This document shows, piece by piece, positions 1-9,794 of a stretch of 64,000 nucleotides of DNA. The notes below the pieces were generated by a model. The model saw nothing but the letters and a program-made list of their open reading frames with translations, was not told the DNA's origin and ran no database searches. The DNA is taken from contig NZ_PVZV01000002.1 in the NCBI RefSeq assembly GCF_002995495.1, positions 62,001-126,000 on the forward strand, written 5' to 3'. How positions within the stretch are numbered: position 1 is the first letter of the stretch; every line of letters starts with the position of its first letter. The stretch is from Actinocorallia populi. GTDB taxonomy: Bacteria; Actinomycetota; Actinomycetes; Streptosporangiales; Streptosporangiaceae. A program made the translations under genes and the position numbers.

Positions 1-145
1 CCCAGTGGTGCGGGAGGGGCCCGGCGGACGAAGCCCTGATCCCGGGCGAAAAGCCTGTCCGAATTGTGCATGTTAGATGGGAAACGCGAGACACGATCAC
101 CCGGATACTGGCGGCGCGGCCCGGAAAGGCGTACGTTCTGGCATC

Positions 146-511
146 GTGAGCTCCGTTCGACTCTGTTCCCGCACCGCGTGCAAGGCGCCCGCGGTGTTCA
201 CGCTCACGTACGTCTATCGTGACTCCACCGCGGTCCTGGGTCCGCTGGCCGCGTACGTCGAGCCGCACTGCTACGACCTCTGCGCCGACCACGCCGACCG
301 CCTGACCGCCCCGATGGGCTGGGAGCTGCTGCGCCTGCCCGCCGACGAGGCGTCCGAGCAGCCCAGCACCGACGACCTGGAGGCGCTGGCCGACGCCGTG
401 CGCGAGGCGGCCCGCCCCGCGGGGCCGGTGGCCGAGCCGGTCGGCCAGGGCACCGAGGTGGGCCGCAGGGGCCATCTGCGGGTGCTGAGGTCCGACCAGC
501 CGCGCCAGTAG
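146..511 (+). CDS. DUF3499 family protein
   Basis: Small conserved actinobacterial protein of unknown function, 121 aa from a GTG at 146. The frame is open from an ATG at 77, but family similarity begins at the GTG (VSSVRLCSRTACKAPA), so the first 23 codons are probably not translated. Cys7 and Cys12 near the N-terminus and the cluster His41, Cys42, Cys46, His49 suggest a small metal-binding fold (inference). The C-terminal third is Ala/Pro-rich. It lies 100 nt upstream of the phosphomannomutase gene on the same strand, its usual neighbour in actinobacteria. Confidence 0.8.
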   Translation: MSSVRLCSRTACKAPAVFTLTYVYRDSTAVLGPLAAYVEPHCYDLCADHADRLTAPMGWELLRLPADEASEQPSTDDLEALADAVREAARPAGPVAEPVGQGTEVGRRGHLRVLRSDQPRQ

Positions 512-613
512 AGGGCCGGGCCGCGAGGACCGCCGGCGGCCTCGTCATGCTCCCGTCGCCCCCCACCGGTAGGCTCGAAGCTCAAGAGAGACGAGCTGGA
601 GAGGGATGACCGA

Positions 614-1972
614 GTGGGCGATCTCGCCAAGATCTTCAAGGCCTACGACGTGCGGGGCGTCGTCCCCGACGAATTCGACGAGGAGATCGCCGAGGCCACC
701 GGGGCCGCCTTCGTCCGGGTCACCGGCGCCGCCCGGGTCGTCACCGCGCACGACATGCGCGCCTCGTCCGCACCGCTGGCCGCGGCCTTCGCCAGGGGCG
801 CCGCGGCGCAGGGCGCCGACGTGCTGGAGGCGGGTCTCGGCTCCACCGACCTGCTGTACTACGCCAGCGGCAGCCTGGACCTGCCCGGCGTGATGTTCAC
901 CGCCAGCCACAACCCGGCCCGCTACAACGGCATGAAGATGTGCCGGGAGGGCGCCAGGCCGATCGGCCAGGACACCGGGCTGCGCGAGATCCGCGACCTC
1001 GTCGGGCGGGGCGTCCCCGCCCACGACGGCCCGGCGGGCCGCGTCGAGCGGCGCGACCTCCTGCAGGGGTACGCCGACCACCTCAGGACCCTGGTCGACC
1101 TCACCGGCATCCGGCCGCTCAAGGTGGTCGTGGACGCCGGCAACGGCATGGGCGGCCACACCGTCCCCGCGGTCCTGGCGGGACTGCCGCTGCAGGTCGT
1201 CCCGCTCTACTTCGAGCTGGACGGGACCTTCCCCAACCACGAGGCCAACCCGATCGAGCCGGCGAACCTGCGCGACCTGCAGGCGGCGGTGCTGGAGCAC
1301 GGCGCCGACCTCGGCCTGGCCTTCGACGGCGACGCCGACCGCTGCTTCGCGGTGGACGAGCGCGGCGCCATCGTCTCCCCGTCCGCGATCACCGCGCTGG
1401 TGGCCGAGCGGGAGCTGGCCAAGCACCCCGGCGCCAGCATCGTGCACAACCTCATCACCTCGCGCGCGGTGCCGGAGATCATCCGCGAGAACGGCGGCGT
1501 CCCCGTCCGCACCCGCGTGGGGCACTCGTTCATCAAGAAGACCATGGCCGAGGCCGACGCCGTCTTCGGCGGCGAGCACTCGGCGCACTTCTACTTCCGC
1601 GACTTCTGGTTCGCCGACTCCGGCATGCTCGCCGCGCTGCACGTCCTGGCCGCCCTCGGCGAGCAGGACGGGACGCTGTCGGCGCTGCTGAAGTCCTACG
1701 ACCGCTACGCCGCCTCGGGGGAGATCAACAGCGAGGTCGCCGACCAGGCCGCCGCGGTGGCCCGGGTCGCCAAGGCCTTCGCCGGCCGTCCCGGGGTCGA
1801 GGTGGACGAACTCGACGGCACCACGTTCACCGGTGACGGATGGTGGTTCAACCTGCGCGCGTCCAACACCGAACCGCTGCTCCGCCTCAACGCCGAGGCG
1901 GGAGACGAGCACACGATGGCGGCGATCAGGGACGAGGTCCTGTCGATCGTGCGCCGCGAGGAGGCAAAGTGA
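614..1972 (+). CDS. manB: Phosphomannomutase/phosphoglucomutase
   Basis: Interconverts hexose-6-phosphate and hexose-1-phosphate, feeding GDP-mannose and glycan synthesis in the cytoplasm. The 452 aa length is normal for the alpha-D-phosphohexomutase superfamily. Visible landmarks: the phosphoserine loop TASHNP (Ser98), the Mg-binding loop DGDADR (Asp238, Asp240, Asp242), the sugar-specificity loop GGEHSAH (residues 319-325), and the phosphate-binding RASNTEP near residue 416. The start is GTG 614; the ATG at 606 is in another frame. The stop overlaps the next GTG by four bases, so it is translationally coupled to the Trm112-like gene and the SIS isomerase. Confidence 0.95.
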   Translation: MGDLAKIFKAYDVRGVVPDEFDEEIAEATGAAFVRVTGAARVVTAHDMRASSAPLAAAFARGAAAQGADVLEAGLGSTDLLYYASGSLDLPGVMFTASHNPARYNGMKMCREGARPIGQDTGLREIRDLVGRGVPAHDGPAGRVERRDLLQGYADHLRTLVDLTGIRPLKVVVDAGNGMGGHTVPAVLAGLPLQVVPLYFELDGTFPNHEANPIEPANLRDLQAAVLEHGADLGLAFDGDADRCFAVDERGAIVSPSAITALVAERELAKHPGASIVHNLITSRAVPEIIRENGGVPVRTRVGHSFIKKTMAEADAVFGGEHSAHFYFRDFWFADSGMLAALHVLAALGEQDGTLSALLKSYDRYAASGEINSEVADQAAAVARVAKAFAGRPGVEVDELDGTTFTGDGWWFNLRASNTEPLLRLNAEAGDEHTMAAIRDEVLSIVRREEAK

Positions 1973-2142
1973 AGATCGACGCCTGGCTGCTGGACATCCT
2001 CGCCTGCCCCGACTGCAGGGGGCGGCTGAACCCCGAGGACGGGCAACTGCGCTGCACCGGCGAGTGCGGCAGGCTCTACCCGGTGACCGCCGAGGGCGTC
2101 CCGGTCCTGCTCGTCGACGAGGCGCGGGCGCCCCAGGCATGA
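1969..2142 (+). CDS. Trm112-like zinc-ribbon small protein
   Basis: 57 aa protein starting at a GTG that overlaps the manB stop (GTGA). It has a CPDC pair (Cys13, Cys16) and a second pair at Cys29 and Cys33, followed by LYPVTAEGVPVLL, the pattern of the Trm112/YcaR family. In eukaryotes Trm112 activates methyltransferases; the role of bacterial members is not established. Its fixed position between phosphomannomutase and the SIS isomerase suggests a link with sugar-nucleotide metabolism (inference). Its own stop overlaps the following ATG (ATGA). Confidence 0.85.
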   Translation: MKIDAWLLDILACPDCRGRLNPEDGQLRCTGECGRLYPVTAEGVPVLLVDEARAPQA

Positions 2143-3188
2143 TCCCGGCGGGCTCGCTGGAGGACGTGGAGGCGCTGGAGGCCGGTGACCCCGGCGGGAT
2201 GCTGCGGCTGGTGGCGTCGGGCGCCGCCCACCTGCGCCGGTCCGCGCTGCTGGCCGAGGAGGCCGGCCTGGCCGAGGCGCTGCGCGGCGCCGGCCGCCCC
2301 CGGTCGGTGGTGGTGGCCGGGCCCGGCGAGGCGGGCGGGGTGGTGGCCGCGGTGTGCGGTCCGGGCTGCCCGGTGCCGGTGCTGAGCCTCCCCGGGCGGC
2401 GGCTGCCGGGCTGGGTGGGCGCCGCCGACCTGGTGTTCGCGCTCGGCGACGAGGCGTTCGAGGCCGCCGAGCAGGCGGTGCGGCGGGGCGCGTCGGTGGT
2501 GGGCGTGGGCCCGCCGGACGCCCGGCTGGCGCAACTGGCGGTGCAGAACAGGTCGCTGTACCTGCCGATGCCGCCCGGCGGCCCGGCGCGCGCGATGTTG
2601 TGGGCGCAGGTCGTGCCGATGCTGCTGGTGCTGCGCGGGCTGCGGCTGGTCTCGCTGCCCGACGAGGCGCTGGAGTCCACGGCGCTGCTGATGGAGGACC
2701 TCATCCACCGCTGCCGGCCGTCGGCGGAGCCGTTCCTGCATCCGGGCAAGCAGCCGGCCCTGGAGCTGGCGGGGAGCCTGCCGATGCCCTGGGGCGACAC
2801 CCCGCTGGAGCTGGCCGCCGCGTCCCGCTTCGCCGCCCAGCTGGGGGACAACGCCAAGGTCCCCAGCGCGCGGGCGCAGCTCGGCGCGCTGGACGCGCGG
2901 CGGGGCGAGGGGGATCCCGACGACTTCTTCCGGGACCGGGCGGAGGACGCCGACGGCGGGACGCATCCGGTGATCTTCGTCGAGGAGGGCACGTCGCCGG
3001 TCGCGGAGGTGGCCAGGGCGCGCGGGATACCGGTGACGGAGATCAGGTCGCAGGGCGGGCATCCACTGGAGCGCGTCGCCTCACTGATCGTGGTATGCGA
3101 CTATGTCTCCGTTTATCTGGCACTGGCTCTGGGCGTGGACCCGACACCGGTGCCTGCCCGTGCAGAGCTCACAGCAAGGATCTCCTAG
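2139..3188 (+). CDS. SIS-domain phosphosugar isomerase (bifunctional PGI/PMI family)
   Basis: 349 aa, starting at the ATG overlapping the Trm112 stop. The N-terminal half is a SIS fold (SVVVAGPGEAGGVVAA, then ADLVFALGDE). The C-terminal half carries the helical region of the bacterial phosphoglucose/phosphomannose isomerase family (PLELAAASRFAAQLGDNAKV, then HPLERVASLIVVCDYVSVYLAL). It probably interconverts mannose-6-phosphate or glucose-6-phosphate with fructose-6-phosphate, completing the route into manB. No separate ManA gene appears in this window. Specificity cannot be read from sequence. Confidence 0.8.
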   Translation: MIPAGSLEDVEALEAGDPGGMLRLVASGAAHLRRSALLAEEAGLAEALRGAGRPRSVVVAGPGEAGGVVAAVCGPGCPVPVLSLPGRRLPGWVGAADLVFALGDEAFEAAEQAVRRGASVVGVGPPDARLAQLAVQNRSLYLPMPPGGPARAMLWAQVVPMLLVLRGLRLVSLPDEALESTALLMEDLIHRCRPSAEPFLHPGKQPALELAGSLPMPWGDTPLELAAASRFAAQLGDNAKVPSARAQLGALDARRGEGDPDDFFRDRAEDADGGTHPVIFVEEGTSPVAEVARARGIPVTEIRSQGGHPLERVASLIVVCDYVSVYLALALGVDPTPVPARAELTARIS

Positions 3189-4133
3189 ATGGCAGCAGAC
3201 GGCGGTACCAAGGCGATCGTCGCCGCCTTGGCCGCGAACCTCGGGATCGCGGTCTCGAAGTTCGTGGCATATGTCTTCACCAGCTCCTCGTCGATGCTGG
3301 CCGAGTCCATCCACTCGCTGGCCGACTCGGGCAACCAGGCGCTGCTCCTGGTCGGCAAGAAGCGCTCCGAACGCGGCCGCACCCCCGAGCACCCGTTCGG
3401 CTTCGGCCGCGAGAGGTACTTCTACTCCTTCATCGTCGCCCTGGTGCTGTTCACCGTGGGCTCGATGTTCTCCCTCTACGAGGGCATCCACAAGATCCAG
3501 CACCCCGAGGACAAGATCACCTCACCCGCCTGGGCGTTCGGCGTGCTGAGCGTGGCGATCGTCCTGGAGTGCTTCTCCTTCCGGACCGCGATCGTGGAGT
3601 CCAACCGCATCCGGGGCGAGCAGTCCTGGATGCAGTTCATCCGCAAGGCCAAGTCCCCCGAGCTGCCGGTCGTGCTGCTGGAGGACCTCGGCGCGCTGGT
3701 CGGCCTGATCCTGGCGCTGGTGGGCGTCACCCTGGCCGTGGTCACCGGCGACACCGTCTGGGACGGCATCGGCACCGTGTCCATCGGCGTGCTGCTCGGC
3801 CTGATCGCGGTCGTGCTGGCGTTCGAGACCAAGAGCCTGCTGCTGGGCGAGGGCGCCGGGCCCGAGGTGGAGAAGGGCATCGCCGACGCGGTGGAGACGG
3901 TGCCCGAGGTGGACCGGGTGATCCACCTGCGCACCCAGTACATCGGCCCGGACGAGCTGCTGGTCGCCGCCAAGATCGCGGTGCACCACGACGACACCGC
4001 CGCGGAGATCGCCAAGGGCATCGACGCGGCCGAGGCCAAGATCCGGGCGATGCTGCCGGTGGCCAAGCTGATCTACCTGGAGCCCGACCTGTACCGGGAG
4101 CCCGCCGCCGAGGACGCGCCCGCCGAGAGCTGA
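3189..4133 (+). CDS. Cation diffusion facilitator transporter
   Basis: 314 aa integral membrane exporter of divalent metals. The ATG follows the SIS stop directly. The N-terminal hydrophobic segments contain SSMLAESIHSLADSGNQ, the CDF signature with the metal-binding HSLAD-type motif, then HPFGFGRERYFY, characteristic of the SLC30A9-like branch. The last ~90 residues form the cytoplasmic metallochaperone-like domain (EVDRVIHLRTQYIGPDELLVAAKI). There is no His-rich loop. Co-transcription with the sugar-phosphate genes is likely from the zero spacing; those mutases are metal dependent, but a functional link is only inference. Confidence 0.9.
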   Translation: MAADGGTKAIVAALAANLGIAVSKFVAYVFTSSSSMLAESIHSLADSGNQALLLVGKKRSERGRTPEHPFGFGRERYFYSFIVALVLFTVGSMFSLYEGIHKIQHPEDKITSPAWAFGVLSVAIVLECFSFRTAIVESNRIRGEQSWMQFIRKAKSPELPVVLLEDLGALVGLILALVGVTLAVVTGDTVWDGIGTVSIGVLLGLIAVVLAFETKSLLLGEGAGPEVEKGIADAVETVPEVDRVIHLRTQYIGPDELLVAAKIAVHHDDTAAEIAKGIDAAEAKIRAMLPVAKLIYLEPDLYREPAAEDAPAES

Positions 4134-4163
4134 CGCGGCGCGCGGACGCGCACGAGAAAAAAG

Positions 4164-4215
4164 GGAAGCCCCCCGCACTCCGGATCCCCTCATCCGGGAA
4201 GTGCGGGGGGCTTCC
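4164..4215 (-). terminator. Strong hairpin with T-tract on the minus strand
   Basis: A 16-bp perfect inverted repeat (4164-4179 with 4200-4215) enclosing an inner 6-bp stem (4180-4185 with 4192-4197). On the minus strand it is followed by CCCTTTTTTCTC, a textbook intrinsic terminator. On the plus strand no T-run follows, so it would act only as a weak or U-less terminator for the CDF operon. No annotated minus-strand gene lies upstream. Confidence 0.75.
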
Positions 4216-4439
4216 GCAAAGGAGACCCCCATCTCCAGCTCTTCCGACGACGATTCCGGAAGCGACACCCACTGCCACCTTCCGGTGCCGTCGTCATATG
4301 CATAACGCTACGCGGCGCGCATTCGTTCCCGCGTCCCCCGGGGGGACTGAACCGGCCTCATCCTCGGGTCGGAGCCGTCCCGCGGGTATCGCACCCTGAG
4401 ATGAGGCGGATTCTCCGGAACTGCGGCGAGGATGGAGCG

Positions 4440-5876
4440 ATGAGCGGCGAGAAGACCCTGGGGACCGGAGCGGCGGAACACGTGTGGCGTCTCTCCGGCC
4501 GGGCCGTGGCCGGAGTGGGCCAGCTGCTGCTGTGGGTGCTGGCGGGCGTCGGCCGGCTGCTGCGCCCCCTGCGGGACGCGGTCGTGGCACGGCTGCAGGG
4601 GTCGCGGCCGCAGGCGCAGCAGCACGGGCAGCATGCCCCGTACGCGCAGTACGGCCCGCAGGGGACGATGATCGCGCCGATGAGCGTGCAGAGCGGTCCG
4701 GCATCCCGGTGGTTGGAGCGCTGGCGGCGGTTCAGCGCGTCCTGGGTCTACGCGCCGGTGACGGGGCTGCTGCTGGCGTTGGCCGCCCTGTACGAGGTCG
4801 GCGACGCCAACCACGACCTCTTCAGCGTGCCCGCCGGGTTCGCGCTGGCCGCCACCCTGCCGATGGTGTGGCGCAAGGAGGTGCTGCGGCCCGTCGCGGC
4901 GATCGTGCTGAGCGCCACCGCCGCCGCGCTGCTGACCGGCCAGGCGATGCTGGTCACCACCCTGCTGTCGGCGCTGTGGGTGCTCTACCTGCTGGCCCAG
5001 CAGCTGCCGCGGGCCTCCGCGGGACTCCTGGCGTGCAGCTCCCTGGCGGTGATCGGCGTGGTCTACCTGGCCGGCACGGGCCTGGACGACATTCCCTGGC
5101 CCGCGGTGGTCGTCGCGGTGGTCGGCGCGATCGGGCTGGGCGACGCCCGCCGGACGGTCGCCGACACCGAGGCCGAGGCCCGCGAGCAGACCACCGAGCA
5201 CCTCGTCCGGCTGGACGCCGCCCAGCGGGAGCAGACGATCATGCGGGAGCGCGCCCGGATCGCCCGGGAGCTGCACGACGTGGTCGCCCACTCCGTCTCG
5301 ATGATCGCCGTGCAGGCCGAGACCGCCCCGTACACGATGAGCGACCTGTCGGACGAGGCCAGGCGCGGGTACGCCGAGATCGCGCACACCGCCCGCGAGG
5401 CGCTGGTCGAGATGCGCCGCCTGCTGGGCGTGCTGCGCTCGGACGCCGCGGCCGGGACCGAGGTGGCCCCGCAGCCGCGCCTGGACCGGCTGAACGAGCT
5501 GATCGACCAGCACCGCGGCGCGGGCGGCGCGGCGGGCCTGTCCGTCCGGGGCGAGGAGCACCCGCTCTCGGCCACGCTGGAGCTGTCGGCGTACCGGATC
5601 GTCCAGGAGGCCCTGACGAACGCGCGCCGCCACGCCCCCGGCGCCCCCGTCCAGGTCGAGCTCGTCTACCAGCCCGACCGCCTGAGGGTCCGCGTTCACA
5701 ACCAGCCCGCCGACCTGTCCCGCACCCGCGTCGACGGCTTCCCCGCCCCGACCTCCGGCGGCCACGGCCTCATCGGCATGCAGGAGCGCGCCGCCATGCT
5801 CGGCGGCCGCTTCCAGGCGGGCCCGGCCCCCGGCGGCGGCTTCGACGTGGAGGCCGAACTGCCCTTCAACCCCTGA
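4440..5876 (+). CDS. NarL-family sensor histidine kinase
   Basis: 478 aa membrane sensor kinase. I chose ATG 4440 (13 codons inside an open frame from 4401) because it has a purine-rich GAGGAT upstream, whereas 4401 has none. After a Gln/Pro-rich N-terminus come about five hydrophobic segments (residues ~100-230). The HisKA_3 dimerisation box ERARIARELHDVVAHS follows with phospho-acceptor His279, then a HATPase domain (ALTNARRHAPGA; GGHGLIGMQERAAMLGG). The signal is unknown. It is paired with the LuxR-type regulator 106 nt downstream. Confidence 0.9.
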   Translation: MSGEKTLGTGAAEHVWRLSGRAVAGVGQLLLWVLAGVGRLLRPLRDAVVARLQGSRPQAQQHGQHAPYAQYGPQGTMIAPMSVQSGPASRWLERWRRFSASWVYAPVTGLLLALAALYEVGDANHDLFSVPAGFALAATLPMVWRKEVLRPVAAIVLSATAAALLTGQAMLVTTLLSALWVLYLLAQQLPRASAGLLACSSLAVIGVVYLAGTGLDDIPWPAVVVAVVGAIGLGDARRTVADTEAEAREQTTEHLVRLDAAQREQTIMRERARIARELHDVVAHSVSMIAVQAETAPYTMSDLSDEARRGYAEIAHTAREALVEMRRLLGVLRSDAAAGTEVAPQPRLDRLNELIDQHRGAGGAAGLSVRGEEHPLSATLELSAYRIVQEALTNARRHAPGAPVQVELVYQPDRLRVRVHNQPADLSRTRVDGFPAPTSGGHGLIGMQERAAMLGGRFQAGPAPGGGFDVEAELPFNP

Positions 5877-5923
5877 GGGCCGCCGCGGGAGATCATCCGA
5901 TCGGCCCGCGGCCCCGGCGGCCC
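5877..5923 (+). repeat. GC-rich hairpin between kinase and regulator genes
   Basis: A 9-bp inverted repeat (5877-5885 with 5915-5923) directly follows the kinase stop, and an alternative inner pairing is possible (5883-5889 with 5905-5911). It may be a partial terminator or processing site setting different levels for kinase and regulator. The evidence is structural only. Confidence 0.4.
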
Positions 5924-5982
5924 TGTTCCCGTGCCCGCAGAACCTGAGACAATCGGCGAGGCTGTCGACGGGACGGAGCACC

Positions 5983-6660
5983 ATGATCCGGGTGATCATC
6001 GCGGATGACCAGACGATCGTGCGGGCCGGGTTCGCGGCGCTGCTGGGCGCGCAGGAGGACATCGAGGTCGTCGGGCAGGCCGGGGACGGGCTGGAGGCGC
6101 TGCACCTCGCGCAGCGGCACCGCCCGGACGTGGTCGTCATGGACATCCGGATGCCGCGGATGGACGGGATCGAGGCGAGCCGCCGGATCCTGGCCCAGCC
6201 GGGGATGGAGGGCCTGCGGGTGCTGATCCTCACCACCTTCGACGCGGACGAGCTGGTCTACGACGCGCTGGCCGCGGGGGCGTCGGGGTTCCTGCTCAAG
6301 GACGCCACGGCCGAGGACCTCGTGGCCGCCGTCCGGATCGTGGCGCGGGGCGACGCGCTGCTGGCGCCGCAGGTGACGGGGCGGCTGGTGCGGGAGTTCG
6401 CGCGCCAGCGGCAGGCCAGGGTGAACCCGCCCGCCGCGCTGGACACGCTGACGGCGCGCGAGCGCGAGGTGCTGATGCTGATCGCGGGCGGGCTGTCGAA
6501 CGCCGAGATCGCGGCGCGGCTCGTCGTCAGCGAGCACACCGTGAAGACCCACGTGGCGCGCGTCTTCACCAAGCTGGGGCTGCGCGACCGGGCGCAGGCC
6601 GTCGTGCTGTCCTACGAGTCCGGCCTCGTGGTGCCGGGGTCAGCGGCGGAGCAGGCGTAG
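5983..6660 (+). CDS. NarL/LuxR-family response regulator
   Basis: 225 aa cytoplasmic DNA-binding regulator, cognate partner of the kinase ending at 5876. The receiver domain starts MIRVIIADDQ (acidic pair Asp8/Asp9), with phospho-acceptor Asp54 in VVMDIRMP, the conserved Thr in LILTTFD and Lys in FLLKDA. The C-terminal LuxR HTH is complete (LTAREREVLMLIAGGLSNAE, then SEHTVKTHVARVF). The end overlaps the convergent MerR gene by 21 nt. Targets are unknown. Confidence 0.93.
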   Translation: MIRVIIADDQTIVRAGFAALLGAQEDIEVVGQAGDGLEALHLAQRHRPDVVVMDIRMPRMDGIEASRRILAQPGMEGLRVLILTTFDADELVYDALAAGASGFLLKDATAEDLVAAVRIVARGDALLAPQVTGRLVREFARQRQARVNPPAALDTLTAREREVLMLIAGGLSNAEIAARLVVSEHTVKTHVARVFTKLGLRDRAQAVVLSYESGLVVPGSAAEQA

Positions 6661-6969
6661 CGCCTTCTGCTTCTCGAAGTCCAGCGCCCGGGACGGCTGC
6701 GGGACGAGCCTGCCGACGCGCTCGCCCAGCTCCTGGACGCGGGCGCGGGTCTGCGGCTCGGCCAGGACGCGCAGGGCGAAGGCCAGCTCGGCCGGGCCGA
6801 TGTCGTAGCGCTGCTCGATGGCCAGCCCGAGGGCGACGGCGCGCAGCTCCGGCTCGCCGTACCGGCGGTGGGCGGCGCCCGAGCGCGGCGGCAGGAGCCC
6901 CAGCTTCTCGCGGTAGCGCAACATCCTGGGGGAGGTGCCGAGCCGCTGCGCCGCCTCGGTGATCCGCAT
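6640..6969 (-). CDS. MerR-family transcriptional regulator
   Basis: 109 aa. The frame is open from 6996, but the ATG at 6969 is preceded by GAGGAGGTCGGG, a near-ideal ribosome binding site, and gives the usual MerR N-terminus (MRITEAAQRLGTSPRMLRYR). The winged HTH occupies residues 1-70. The rest is a short coiled-coil helix with no effector domain and no metal-binding Cys, so this is a minimal MerR protein. It is divergent from ahcY, and a perfect palindrome sits between the two genes. Regulation of itself and possibly ahcY is inferred. Confidence 0.88.
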   Translation of the reverse strand: MRITEAAQRLGTSPRMLRYREKLGLLPPRSGAAHRRYGEPELRAVALGLAIEQRYDIGPAELAFALRVLAEPQTRARVQELGERVGRLVPQPSRALDFEKQKALRLLRR

Positions 6970-7000
6970 CCCGACCTCCTCGTGCCCGGTCTTCACCTTG

Positions 7001-7024
7001 AATCTGACAATTCTATGTCAGATT
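7001..7024. promoter_or_regulatory. Operator-like palindrome between MerR gene and ahcY
   Basis: A perfect 9-bp inverted repeat AATCTGACA / TGTCAGATT with the 6-nt spacer ATTCTA, in the 129-bp divergent gap. It is conspicuously AT-rich for this genome. It is the best candidate binding site for the adjacent MerR protein. Confidence 0.65.
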
Positions 7025-7098
7025 CGGCCCCCCGAGTATGACGATCGCCGTGACGTGCGCCTAGACTTCCCACCGAGCCACTCAGAGGAGACAGCCCG

Positions 7099-8529
<1,431 letters not shown>

Positions 8530-8533
8530 CCCC

Positions 8534-9793
8534 TTGACCGGACACGACATCGCGGACCCCGGCCTGTGCGAGGCCGGGGTCCGGCGTATCGGCTGGGCCG
8601 ACCGGTCGATGCCGGTGCTGCGCTCCATCCGCGAGCGGTTCGCCGCCGAGCGGCCGCTGGAGGGGTTGCGGGTCGCGGCGTGCATGCACGTCACGACCGA
8701 GACCGCCAACCTCCTGCGCACCCTCCAGGAGGGCGGCGCGTCCGTCGCCGTGGCGGCGTCCAACCCGCTGTCCACCCAGGACGACACGGCCGCCGCGCTC
8801 GTCGCCGAGTACGGGGTGTCGGTGTTCGCGCGCGCCGGAGTGGACATGGAGACCTACTACCGGCACATCCACGCGGCCCTGGACGTCTCACCCCACCTCG
8901 TGGTGGACGACGGGTGCGACCTGGTGAACATCCTGCACACCGAACGGGTGGACCTGCTGCCCTCGGTGCTGGGCGGATGCGAGGAGACGACGACGGGCGT
9001 CATCCGGCTGCACCAGATGGCACGCGAAGGGGCACTGCGCTTCCCCGTCGTGGCGGTGAACGACACCGCCACCAAGCGGCTGTTCGACAACCGGTACGGC
9101 ACCGGGCAGTCGACGCTGGACGGCATCATGCGGGCCACCAACACGCTTCTGGCCGGCAAGAGCGTCGTGATCGCGGGCTTCGGCTACTGCGGACGCGGCG
9201 TGGCCGAACGCGCGCGAGGGCTCGGCGCGCGTGTCATCGTCACGGAGATCGACCCGGTGAAGGCGCTGGAGGCGCTCCTTCAGGGCTTCCGAGTCGAGCC
9301 GATGGCGGCCGCGGCCCGCCACGGCGACGTGTTCATCACCACCACGGGCAACCGCGACGTGATCCGGGCCGCGCATTTCGAGGTCATGAAGGACGGCGCG
9401 ATCCTCGCCAACTCCGGCCACTTCGACGTGGAGGTCGACGTCCGCGCGCTGGAGGAGCTCGCCGTGGACGTCCAGCGCATCCGTCCCCAGGCAGACGAGT
9501 ACGTCCTGCCCGACGGCCGCCGCCTCGTCCTGCTGTGCGAGGGCCGCCTGGTCAACCTCGCCGCCGCCGAAGGCCACCCCGCCGCCGTCATGGACATGTC
9601 GTTCGCCGGCCAGGCGCTCACCTGCGAGTGGCTGGCCCGCACCCACGCGTCGTTGTCCCCCGGCGTCCACGACGTCCCCGCGGAGCTCGACTCGGAGATA
9701 GCACGCCTGAAACTCCACTCCATGTCCACCGAGATCGACACCCTCACCCCCGACCAGGAGGAGTACCTCTCCTCCTGGCGCTCGGGCTCCTGA
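8534..9793 (+). CDS. Second adenosylhomocysteinase paralogue (short archaeal/Thermotoga-like type)
   Basis: 419 aa from a TTG four bases after ahcY, with no clear ribosome site, so translation is probably coupled. It keeps the catalytic framework: [30 protein letters not shown], the Lys/Asp pair in [18 protein letters not shown], the NAD loop [27 protein letters not shown] and [14 protein letters not shown]. It has Asp where the long class has His after STQD, lacks the long-class insertion, and ends [12 protein letters not shown] without the DHYRY tail. These are features of the archaeal/Thermotoga class. It may hydrolyse SAH under other conditions or a related thioether such as S-inosylhomocysteine; the substrate is not decidable here. 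Confidence 0.88.
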   Translation: MTGHDIADPGLCEAGVRRIGWADRSMPVLRSIRERFAAERPLEGLRVAACMHVTTETANLLRTLQEGGASVAVAASNPLSTQDDTAAALVAEYGVSVFARAGVDMETYYRHIHAALDVSPHLVVDDGCDLVNILHTERVDLLPSVLGGCEETTTGVIRLHQMAREGALRFPVVAVNDTATKRLFDNRYGTGQSTLDGIMRATNTLLAGKSVVIAGFGYCGRGVAERARGLGARVIVTEIDPVKALEALLQGFRVEPMAAAARHGDVFITTTGNRDVIRAAHFEVMKDGAILANSGHFDVEVDVRALEELAVDVQRIRPQADEYVLPDGRRLVLLCEGRLVNLAAAEGHPAAVMDMSFAGQALTCEWLARTHASLSPGVHDVPAELDSEIARLKLHSMSTEIDTLTPDQEEYLSSWRSGS

Positions 9794-9794
9794 C

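Noticed and set aside
545-2992. 815-codon minus-strand open frame
   Set aside because: Low-complexity Ser/Arg/Gly-rich shadow of manB-Trm112-SIS, caused by high third-position GC; the plus-strand proteins have clear family motifs.
7024-7098. Possible SAH riboswitch upstream of ahcY
   Set aside because: The leader is too short (about 75 nt) and I could not find the conserved pairing pattern; the palindrome at 7001-7024 looks like a protein operator.
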